Source: an uncultured Clostridia bacterium
GTDB lineage: Bacteria; Bacillota; Clostridia; TANB77; CAG-508
Direction of reading: 5' to 3'
Assembly: GCA_934141555.1 (NCBI GenBank)
Contig: CAKPCK010000005.1
Location: 1 to 64,000, forward strand
Length of the DNA stretch: 64,000 nt
The notes beneath the pieces were generated by a model, which did not search any database, was not told the DNA's origin, and saw nothing but the letters and a program-made list of their open reading frames with translations. Shown here piece after piece: positions 34,902 through 41,322 of the stretch; position 1 is the stretch's first letter, and the number at the start of each line of letters is the position of its first letter. Both the position numbers and the translations under genes were made by a program.

Positions 34902-35279
34902 TTATTTTACATCTTTCTTTGATCTACTTACTAATTTTCTTGGACCTTTTCTTGTACGAGCATTAGTTTTAGTTCTTTGTCCTCTTACTGGAAGACTTCT
35001 TCTATGTCTTAATCCTCTGTAGCATCCAATTTCAGTTAATCTTTTTATATTAAGAGCTACTTCTCTTCTTAAATCACCTTCAACTTTGTATGATTCGTCA
35101 ATAACTTTTCTTATGCTATTAACTTCTTCATCAGTTAAATCTTTAACTCTTGTGTCTGGGTTTACTCCAGCTTTTGCTAATATTTTGTTTGAGCTAGCTA
35201 CTCCTATACCATAAATATATGTAAGTCCTATTTCTACTCTTTTTTCTTTAGGTAAGTCTACTCCTGCTATACGAGCCAT
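34902..35279 (-). CDS. rpsM: 30S ribosomal protein S13
   Basis: A 125-residue head protein that contacts the P-site tRNA: MARIAGVDLPKEKRVEIGLT, YGIGVASSNKILAKAGV, and the basic tail HRRSLPVRGQRTKTNARTRKG. GGAGGTGC before the ATG at 35279 fixes the start; the frame is open for 21 further codons but without an initiation signal. A two-level stem lies in the gap before it. Confidence 0.98.
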   Translation of the reverse strand: MARIAGVDLPKEKRVEIGLTYIYGIGVASSNKILAKAGVNPDTRVKDLTDEEVNSIRKVIDESYKVEGDLRREVALNIKRLTEIGCYRGLRHRRSLPVRGQRTKTNARTRKGPRKLVSRSKKDVK

Positions 35280-35385
35280 GTTTCTTTGCACCTCCAAATT
35301 TTTTATTTGTTTGTCCTTATTTTTTTTAAAGGTGAAATGCATCTAATTAATAGATCTTTAAAAATTAATATTGGACATATATATA

Positions 35386-35443
35386 AACACAAATTTGATA
35401 TGTTAACATCTATATGTTAAACAGCCGCTACCTTATTTGTGTT
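35386..35443 (-). promoter_or_regulatory. Two-level inverted repeat between rpmJ and rpsM
   Basis: Outer 9-bp arms AACACAAAT/ATTTGTGTT (35386-35394 and 35435-35443) enclose a perfect 7-bp hairpin TTAACAT/ATGTTAA (35403-35420). No T run follows, so it is more likely an mRNA structure or leader element than a terminator. Confidence 0.45.
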
Positions 35444-35457
35444 ATAAACTTAAGGAA

Positions 35458-35571
35458 TTAACCTTGTCTTTGTTTGTGTTTAGGGTTTTCACAAATAACT
35501 CTAATTACACCTTTTCTTTTTATTACTTTGCACTTGTCACACATTTTCTTTACTGATGGTCTAACCTTCAT
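35458..35571 (-). CDS. rpmJ: 50S ribosomal protein L36
   Basis: A 37-residue protein, below most size cut-offs: MKVRPSVKKMCDKCKVIKRK, then GVIRVICENPKHKQRQG. The CDKC pair with the later Cys and His is the zinc-binding C+ form of L36. GGAGGTGC lies 9 bases before the ATG. It sits between infA and rpsM, the normal place, but is flanked on both sides by unusually long gaps with strong stems. Confidence 0.96.
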   Translation of the reverse strand: MKVRPSVKKMCDKCKVIKRKGVIRVICENPKHKQRQG

Positions 35572-35601
35572 TTCTTTGCACCTCCTTAAATTGTCTTCAG
35601 A

Positions 35602-35641
35602 CATTCCTTAGCTTGCCGCATTCCACTTGGGCTAAGGAATG
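35602..35641 (-). promoter_or_regulatory. Strong hairpin in the rpmJ leader
   Basis: A perfect 11-bp stem CATTCCTTAGC/GCTAAGGAATG with an 18-base loop, lying about 20 bases upstream of the rpmJ ribosome binding site; AGACA/TGTCT may extend it. No T run. Candidate ribosomal-protein leader. Confidence 0.45.
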
Positions 35642-35759
35642 ACCTTCGCCTTGTGAATTAAGTTGTGTCTTCAAACTTGATTTTTATATAATTGGGTTAA
35701 TTTACGTTTCAAATTTATTTTATAATATTCTTCATAAATTCCAATATGTTTTTTGAATT

Positions 35760-35978
35760 TTATTTTGCTCTCCAAGTAATTCTTCCTCTTGTTAAGTCAT
35801 ATGGTGATAGTTCAACTTTTACTTTGTCACCTGGTAATATTTTTATATAGTTCATTCTTAGTTTTCCTGAAATATGGCCTAATATTTGGTGTCCATTTTC
35901 AAGTTCTACTTTAAAAGTTGTATTTGGTAGTGTTTCAACAACTACCCCTTCTACTTCTATAACATCTTCCTTTGCCAA
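35760..35978 (-). CDS. infA: Translation initiation factor IF-1
   Basis: A 72-residue S1-like OB protein that fills the A site during initiation: AKEDVIEVEGVVVETLPNT, FKVELENGHQILGHISGKLR, and GDKVKVELSPYDLTRGRI. I place the start at the TTG at 35978: AAGGAGG lies 7 bases upstream, and this gives exactly the 72 residues that IF-1 has in most bacteria. It follows map with a 125-base gap. Confidence 0.96.
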   Translation of the reverse strand: MAKEDVIEVEGVVVETLPNTTFKVELENGHQILGHISGKLRMNYIKILPGDKVKVELSPYDLTRGRITWRAK

Positions 35979-36103
35979 GTTTTTTTCCTCCTTCTTAAAG
36001 AGCAATAAAATTCTAAAAACATGTTATTGTATTTAGATTTTTCTTACTTTTTTGCCAATTTTTCGTAGAAATTGGGTTTTAACTCATTTATTATATAACA
36101 CTT

Positions 36104-36874
36104 TTAAATGATTGTCAATATTTCTGGATCATTTTCTGTAATTAAAATTGTATTTTCATAATGTGCTGCTAAACTTCCATCTTGTGTTACAATTGTCCAT
36201 CCATCTTCTAGTTCCCAAATATCTGGTTTTCCTGCAATTACCATTGGTTCTATTGCCAATGTCATACCAGGTTCAAGTCTTATTCCTCTTCCTGCTTTTC
36301 CGTAATTTGGTATTTCTGGTTCTTCATGCATTTCTTTTCCTATTCCATGTCCTTCAAATTCTCTTACTACAGAATATCCTTGTGATTTTACATATTCTCC
36401 AATTGCATGTGAAATATCTCCAATTCTATTTCCTTTTCTAGCATATTTTATTCCTTCAAAAAATGCTTGTTTTGTTACTTCTACTAGTCTTTTGGCTTCT
36501 GGTGATACATTTCCTACCATAAATGTTCTTGCTGCATCACCATTATATCCGTTTTTCAATGCTACTAAATCTACACTTACTATATCTCCATCTTTTATTA
36601 CTGTTTTCTTTGATGGAATTCCATGTATTACTACATCATTTACTGAAATACATGTTGATGCTGGATATGGTGGGATTCCTCTTATTCCTGGGTCATATCC
36701 TTTTTCTGCTGATATTGCTCCATTTTTTTTCATTGTTTCTTCAGCAATTCTGTCTAAATCTGCTGTTGTCATTCCTGGTTTTATTGCTTCTTCTATTGCT
36801 TTATGTGTTAAAGCTGTTACTCTTCCAGCTTCTCTCATTAATTCTATTTCTTTTTTTGATTTTATTGTTACCAT
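36104..36874 (-). CDS. map: Methionine aminopeptidase, type I
   Basis: Removes the initiator methionine. The 256-residue protein shows MVTIKSKKEIELMREAGRV, the metal ligands in VDLVALKNGYNGDAARTF, the histidine in EGHGIGKEMHEEP and the ending DGSLAAHYENTILIT. Length is standard for type Ia, without an N-terminal zinc extension. It lies between adk and infA as in most Firmicutes; GAAGGGAAG precedes the ATG at 36874. Confidence 0.97.
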   Translation of the reverse strand: MVTIKSKKEIELMREAGRVTALTHKAIEEAIKPGMTTADLDRIAEETMKKNGAISAEKGYDPGIRGIPPYPASTCISVNDVVIHGIPSKKTVIKDGDIVSVDLVALKNGYNGDAARTFMVGNVSPEAKRLVEVTKQAFFEGIKYARKGNRIGDISHAIGEYVKSQGYSVVREFEGHGIGKEMHEEPEIPNYGKAGRGIRLEPGMTLAIEPMVIAGKPDIWELEDGWTIVTQDGSLAAHYENTILITENDPEILTII

Positions 36875-36905
36875 TTTTATTCTTCCCTTCAAAATATATA
36901 ATTTG

Positions 36906-37019
36906 TAGTTTTGAAAAAATAATTTTTTCAAAACTAGATGCGTATTAACAAACTTGCGTCTTTATCTTTAGGCACAATACTAATATTAATATGTAGCTTG
37001 CTTAAAGATAAGCAAGCTA
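36906..37019 (-). other. Three inverted repeats between adk and map
   Basis: A perfect 14-bp stem at 36906-36936 (TAGTTTTGAAAAAA/TTTTTTCAAAACTA), a weak GATGC/GCGTC stem at 36937-36960, and a perfect 11-bp stem at 36994-37019 (TAGCTTGCTTA/TAAGCAAGCTA) right after the adk stop. None has a clear T run after it on the minus strand; they may be attenuators or RNA processing sites. Confidence 0.45.
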
Positions 37020-37025
37020 TTTAAA

Positions 37026-37691
37026 CTATTTTTTTATGTCTCTTACGACATCATTTGCAACATCTTTTCCCATTCTATTTATTGATATACTTACTGTTTC
37101 TGTTCTTAATACACCTTTTTCTTTATAGTATTCTACTAATGGGCTTGTTTTTTCTTCATAAATTTCTAATCTTCTTTTTATTGCTTCTGGATCTGAGTCA
37201 TCTGCTCTTTGTTTTAATGGTGAACCACATTTATCACAAATTCCTTCTTTTATTGGTGGATGTAATTTTATATTATATGTTGCTTTACAATCTTGGTTTG
37301 TACAAACTCTTCTTGTTAACATTCTGTCAATTATTTCTTCTTTTGGTGTTACTAAATTTATTACTAAATCTATTTTTTCACCTTTTTTTGCTAAAATTTT
37401 ATCTAATTTTTCAGCTTGTTCTATTGTTCTTGGGAATCCATCTAATATTACACCATTTTTTGCATCTTCCCATGTTAATCTGTCTTCAACCATTGGTACT
37501 GTTATATCATCTGGCACTAAATTTCCTTTTGATATATATTTGTCTGCTTCTACTCCAAGTGGTGTTTTCTCACTTATATTTTTTCTGAATATATCTCCTG
37601 TTGATATTTGTGGTAATCCTGTTTGTTCACTGATTAACCCTGCAACAGTTCCTTTTCCTGTTCCTTGTGCTCCTAACATAATTATATTCAT
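37026..37691 (-). CDS. adk: Adenylate kinase
   Basis: Interconverts 2 ADP and ATP plus AMP. The 221-residue protein has the P-loop GAQGTGKGT at residue 7, the AMP-binding STGDIFRKN and LDGFPRTIEQA. It carries the long LID domain with four cysteines (CTNQDC and CDKCGSPLK), so it is the zinc-binding form usual in Gram-positives. In Firmicutes it normally follows secY; here the upstream neighbour is an unrelated GC-richer cassette. Confidence 0.97.
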   Translation of the reverse strand: MNIIMLGAQGTGKGTVAGLISEQTGLPQISTGDIFRKNISEKTPLGVEADKYISKGNLVPDDITVPMVEDRLTWEDAKNGVILDGFPRTIEQAEKLDKILAKKGEKIDLVINLVTPKEEIIDRMLTRRVCTNQDCKATYNIKLHPPIKEGICDKCGSPLKQRADDSDPEAIKRRLEIYEEKTSPLVEYYKEKGVLRTETVSISINRMGKDVANDVVRDIKK

Positions 37692-37795
37692 ATTTTTTCT
37701 TTCCTTTCTTGAGGTTTAATTAGCTCTTATTACTATTTTTCCTCTCTTTTAGGCTATATGCCTATTTTTGACGACTATATTTTACTCTAAAATCA

Positions 37796-37826
37796 AAAAA
37801 ATAGCAAGTCTTTCTTGCTATTTTTT
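37796..37826. terminator. Bidirectional terminator-like hairpin upstream of adk
   Basis: 13-bp stem AAAAAATAGCAAG/CTTGCTATTTTTT with a 5-base loop and T runs on both strands. It separates adk from the cassette gene to its right. Confidence 0.7.
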
Positions 37827-37855
37827 CCCTTTTTTGTTTATTTTATTACTTATTA

Positions 37856-37893
37856 TAAAAAATTTAAGAGGATAGGCCAAAAGCCTACCCTCT
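37856..37893 (-). terminator. Terminator after the 37.9-38.3 kb cassette gene
   Basis: Stem of 11 bp with one mismatch (AGAGGATAGGC/GCCTACCCTCT), 14 bases past the stop, followed on the minus strand by TTAAATTTTTT. Confidence 0.8.
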
Positions 37894-37906
37894 TTTTGGA
37901 GCTCAA

Positions 37907-38287
37907 TCAATAGTGATGACAATCCCTAATTATCATAATCCTGACAGCAAGCAAAAAGAACATTGCACCTCCCAGCACAATATTTGAAGCCAAATCCATA
38001 GGCTGCATTACCCAGACTACAAATGCAGATAATACTGCTGCCCAGATGATCCAAAAAATGGTTCCAAGAGCACTCTTCATCTTTGCTCTTCTTTCATTGG
38101 CCTCGCTTTCTTCTTTCTGTTTCTGCATTGCTGCGTATTTTTCCAGTGCATAACCAGACTCAATCCCAGAACTATGGTTCTCTACTCCACATCCAGGCAT
38201 AGTCCCAGAAATATTAGTGTACATTCCACGACCATAAGTGTCGTTAGAAAAATTGATGGCGTCGTTCATTTTGCTGTTTCTATTCAT
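37907..38287 (-). CDS. Hypothetical membrane protein of a GC-richer single-gene cassette
   Basis: A 126-residue protein starting MNRNSKMNDAINFSNDTYG; GGAGGA lies 7 bases before the ATG at 38287, so the in-frame ATG seven codons upstream, which overlaps that site, is unlikely. The N-terminal half is polar and Ser/Gly/Asn-rich, followed by a basic helix (KQKEESEANERRAKMKSAL) and two membrane segments near residues 75-95 and 100-118. It ends RDCHHY. A sampled stretch is about 43% G+C. No family recognised. Third of the cassettes that share a promoter element. Confidence 0.72.
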   Translation of the reverse strand: MNRNSKMNDAINFSNDTYGRGMYTNISGTMPGCGVENHSSGIESGYALEKYAAMQKQKEESEANERRAKMKSALGTIFWIIWAAVLSAFVVWVMQPMDLASNIVLGGAMFFLLAVRIMIIRDCHHY

Positions 38288-38303
38288 TGATTTTTCCTCC
38301 ATT

Positions 38304-38348
38304 TGCATAAATTCTTTTTGGAATTTAACTGTTAAAGAATTTAATGCA
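38304..38348 (-). promoter_or_regulatory. Leader hairpin next to the ribosome binding site of the 37.9-38.3 kb gene
   Basis: A 14-bp stem with a single bulged base: TGCATAAATTCTTT (38304-38317) against AAAGAATTTAATGCA (38334-38348). Its base is 3 bases from the GGAGGA ribosome binding site. Confidence 0.5.
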
Positions 38349-38376
38349 TTCCTAAAAGGTTGTTTCGTACTTTTTT

Positions 38377-38405
38377 ATTTTAACATCATTTACATAAAAT
38401 GTCAA
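38377..38405 (-). promoter_or_regulatory. Promoter of the 37.9-38.3 kb cassette gene
   Basis: TTGACA at 38405-38400 and TAAAAT at 38382-38377, spacer 17, with TTATGTAAAT at 38397-38388 inside the spacer, as in the two other cassette promoters. Confidence 0.8.
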
Positions 38406-38413
38406 GATTTCTA

Positions 38414-38457
38414 TAAAAAAAAGCCAAGGTTTCTACTTTTTAGTTTCCACCCAAGCT
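38414..38457 (-). terminator. Terminator after the 38.5-38.8 kb gene
   Basis: Arms AGCCAAGGT/ACCCAAGCT pair with mismatches around a long loop, followed on the minus strand by an eight-T run. Confidence 0.65.
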
Positions 38458-38474
38458 ATTTGCATAATTTTTTC

Positions 38475-38813
38475 TTAAATATTTTTCTTTTTTCCAAAAG
38501 TTACTTCTTGAAACAAGAAATCTTTTACTTTTTTCCAAGTAACTTCTTGATGTAAAAATTCATTAATTTCATTTTCTACTTTTTGTTCATATGGTGTTAA
38601 TTCAATTTTTACTTCATAGAATAATACTGATTTTACTTTATTCCAAAAAGTATTTTTTGTTGGTAAGTTTGTTCCAACACTTGCATTAACTGTATTTTCC
38701 CCATTTATATTTATTGCATTTTCAATTCCAATTCCGCTATTCTCACATTTTTGTATTGGTTCATCTGTTTTTACTCCACCAAAAACTCCTGAAATCCCTT
38801 CAATATTTGCCAT
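38475..38813 (-). CDS. Hypothetical protein with FL-x-QEV repeats
   Basis: A 112-residue protein. The first half is Gly/Asn-rich (GISGVFGGVKTDEP, GENTVNASVGTNLP). The second half repeats a short unit three times: KVKSVLFYEVKI, INEFLHQEVTW and VKDFLFQEVTFGKKK, each a basic-aromatic helix start followed by an acidic pair. No signal peptide or membrane span. AGGAGGAA precedes the ATG at 38813. I do not recognise a named family. Confidence 0.68.
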   Translation of the reverse strand: MANIEGISGVFGGVKTDEPIQKCENSGIGIENAININGENTVNASVGTNLPTKNTFWNKVKSVLFYEVKIELTPYEQKVENEINEFLHQEVTWKKVKDFLFQEVTFGKKKNI

Positions 38814-38927
38814 GCTAATTCCTCCTTTGTGTTTTTATTCATATTATATTTATATACTATATCTAGCTTTTTTTCAAGTTTATTTATATTAAGTTTGTAT
38901 TACAATAATATTACATTTGTAACATTT

Positions 38928-40220
38928 TTATCCAATAACATATTCTGTTTCTGCTTTTTTTATATTTACTTTTTCTATTTTATTTTCTAGTTCTTCATTT
39001 GTTTTATATTCAACTAATATGTAATTTTGAGTATGTCCTTTATAATAACCTTCCTTATTTTTTTCTTCAAATAATATATCTACATCTTTTCCGATTAAAT
39101 TTTGATTATATTGTTTTTGATTTTCATTTGATAATTCTATCAATCTCTTGCTTCTTTTTTCTTTTACGTCACCTTGAATTTGATCTGGCATTTTGGCTGC
39201 AACTGTTCCTTTTCTTGGTGAATATGGAAATACATGCATTTTATAAAAATTAATTTTTTTCAAATAATTATATGTTATTTCAAAGTCTTCATTAGTTTCA
39301 CCTGGAAATCCAACTATTATATCTGTTGTTAATATCACATCATCATAATATCTTCTTAGTCTTTGTACGATTTCTTCAAACTCTTCTGTTGTATATTTTC
39401 TATTCATTCTTTTTAATGTATTATTACAACCACTTTGTAATGATAAATGAAAGTGATGACATATTTTTTCAAGTTTTATTAGTCTTTGCATAAATTCTTC
39501 TGTTATTATTTTTGGTTCTAATGAGCCTAATCTTATTCTGACTATTCCATCTACTTTATTTATTTCTTCTAGTAAATCTATTAATCCTATATTTTCCTCA
39601 AAGTCTTTTCCATATGATGCAAGATGTATTCCTGTTATTACAACCTCTTTTATTCCTTTTTGCGCAATTTGTTCTATTTCTTTTATTATACTATCTATTT
39701 TCCTGCTACGTACTCTTCCTCTTGCATATGGAATTATGCAATATGAACAAAATTGATTACATCCATCTTGTACTTTTATTACTGCTCTTATTTTTTCTGT
39801 ATATGATATTTGTCCCATATCTTCAAATTCTTTTTGTGTTGATATGTCTTGAACTGATATTAATTTTTGTTTTTGTTCAAAATATTTTTCTACATATTTA
39901 ACTATATCTCTTTTTTCTTCATTTCCAAGTACAACATCAATTTCTGGCATTTTTTCTAGTTCTTCTTTTGAGCTTTGAGCATAACAACCTGTTGCTACTA
40001 TTATAGCATCTTTATTCTTATCTTTTACTTTTCTTAATGCTTGTCTTGATTTCCTATCAGACATATTTGTAACTGTACATGTGTTTACAACACATATATC
40101 TGATACATCATCTATTTCTACAATTTCATATCCATTCTCTTGAAATTTTTGCATCATAGCATTTGTTTCATATTGATTTACTTTACATCCTAATGTGATA
40201 AATGATACTCTTTTTTTCAT
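38928..40220 (-). CDS. mtaB: tRNA t6A37 methylthiotransferase MtaB
   Basis: Adds the methylthio group to t6A37 of ANN-decoding tRNAs. The 430-residue radical-SAM enzyme has the N-terminal UPF0004 cysteines (FITLGCKVNQYETNA at residue 6, VVNTCTVTNMSDRKSRQ, GCYAQSS) for one cluster. The SAM cluster CNQFCSYCIIPYARGR lies near residue 150, and a C-terminal TRAM domain follows (residues about 365-425). The LGCKVNQYE start separates MtaB from RimO and MiaB. A second methylthiotransferase, rimO, lies at 51.7 kb. It follows the ROK kinase by 16 bases. Confidence 0.94.
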   Translation of the reverse strand: MKKRVSFITLGCKVNQYETNAMMQKFQENGYEIVEIDDVSDICVVNTCTVTNMSDRKSRQALRKVKDKNKDAIIVATGCYAQSSKEELEKMPEIDVVLGNEEKRDIVKYVEKYFEQKQKLISVQDISTQKEFEDMGQISYTEKIRAVIKVQDGCNQFCSYCIIPYARGRVRSRKIDSIIKEIEQIAQKGIKEVVITGIHLASYGKDFEENIGLIDLLEEINKVDGIVRIRLGSLEPKIITEEFMQRLIKLEKICHHFHLSLQSGCNNTLKRMNRKYTTEEFEEIVQRLRRYYDDVILTTDIIVGFPGETNEDFEITYNYLKKINFYKMHVFPYSPRKGTVAAKMPDQIQGDVKEKRSKRLIELSNENQKQYNQNLIGKDVDILFEEKNKEGYYKGHTQNYILVEYKTNEELENKIEKVNIKKAETEYVIG

Positions 40221-40236
40221 TTTATTTCATTCCTTT

Positions 40237-41148
40237 TTATATTAGAGTTGCTCCTATAATTCCTGCATCGTTTTCGAATTTTGCAAGCTGAATTATTATA
40301 TCATTTCTTTTGTTAAATAGCAAGTTTCCTGTTAAAAGTTGTTTTTTTAATGGTTCTAGTAATATTTCCTTATAATCTGCAAATCCTCCGCCTATTAATA
40401 TTTTTTCTGGTTCAAATATATTAATCAGATTTGATATTCCTATTGCTAAGTTTTCTATATATTCATTTAAGAAATATTTTAATCTTACATCATCTTTATT
40501 ATTTAATATAATTTTTATTATTTCTTCATTTCTAAGAGTTGTTAAATTAAATTCATACGCAATTTTTTCTTTAAATCTTTTTAAGCTTGCATATACTTCA
40601 AAACAACCTCTTTTTCCACAATTACATTGTAATCCATTTTTTTGTATTATCATATGACTAAATTCAAATCCTGGTACATCATTAGCTTCTAATACTTTTC
40701 CATTATATATTACAGCTCCACCTACTCCTGTTCCAATACATAGAAATAGTCCATTTTCACATTCACTAAAATTTCCATATTTTTGTTCTGCTAATGCTGA
40801 ACATTTTGCATCATTTTTTAATTTTACTTTTGTTCTTGTCTCTTTTTCTATTATTGGTGTTATTTCATAATTTTCTATCCCTAAGTTTACTGCTTTTATA
40901 ATTGTCGTTTGATTTACTGTTCCTGGTACTGCTATTCCTACATTTTCTACAAAGTCCATTTTTTGATATTCTTTTACTGTTTGTATTATGAATTGTGTTA
41001 TTTCTTCTTTTAAGTTTTTTCTGCTTATTTGACTTTCATTTTCGACTTTTTCTACTATATATTTTTCTTTTTTCTGTTGTATGTTCCCGAATTGGTCTAC
41101 TAGTCCTATTCCTACATGGCTTCCGCCTATATCTATTCCTATTTTCAT
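40237..41148 (-). CDS. ROK family sugar kinase / glucokinase-like
   Basis: A 303-residue ROK protein. The phosphate motif KIGIDIGGSHVGIGLVD is at the start. LFLCIGTGVGGAVIYNGK lies near residue 130, EFSHMI follows, and the zinc motif CNCGKRGCFEVYAS is near residue 178. The absence of an N-terminal helix-turn-helix makes it a kinase rather than a ROK repressor. Glucose, N-acetylglucosamine or another hexose could be the substrate; no sugar transporter is adjacent to decide. It is upstream of mtaB and probably co-transcribed. Confidence 0.88.
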   Translation of the reverse strand: MKIGIDIGGSHVGIGLVDQFGNIQQKKEKYIVEKVENESQISRKNLKEEITQFIIQTVKEYQKMDFVENVGIAVPGTVNQTTIIKAVNLGIENYEITPIIEKETRTKVKLKNDAKCSALAEQKYGNFSECENGLFLCIGTGVGGAVIYNGKVLEANDVPGFEFSHMIIQKNGLQCNCGKRGCFEVYASLKRFKEKIAYEFNLTTLRNEEIIKIILNNKDDVRLKYFLNEYIENLAIGISNLINIFEPEKILIGGGFADYKEILLEPLKKQLLTGNLLFNKRNDIIIQLAKFENDAGIIGATLI

Positions 41149-41205
41149 TTGTTTGTTACCTTTCTTTTTCTATTTTGTAACATTATTAGATATTTTGATA
41201 TTATC

Positions 41206-41244
41206 ATAAAAGACCTAAAATATCAACTATTTTAGATCTTTTAT
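41206..41244 (-). terminator. Terminator after the FGE-like surface protein gene
   Basis: 17-bp AT-rich stem with one mismatch (41206-41222 against 41228-41244), located downstream of the GC-richer hairpin at 41264-41306. Confidence 0.6.
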
Positions 41245-41263
41245 CTATATATTTTATGAGGGT

Positions 41264-41306
41264 GTATCTGGTACTGATACTGTTCAATGTTGCAGTATCA
41301 GGATAC
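41264..41306 (-). repeat. Hairpin/cruciform just past the FGE-like gene
   Basis: Perfect 9-bp arms CTGATACTG (41274-41282) and CAGTATCAG (41293-41301) around a 10-base loop, extended by GTATC (41264-41268) and GATAC (41302-41306). It lies 17 bases past the stop codon and lacks a T run. A hairpin in this place is known from diversity-generating retroelement targets. Confidence 0.6.
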
Positions 41307-41322
41307 AGTGATTCATAATATC

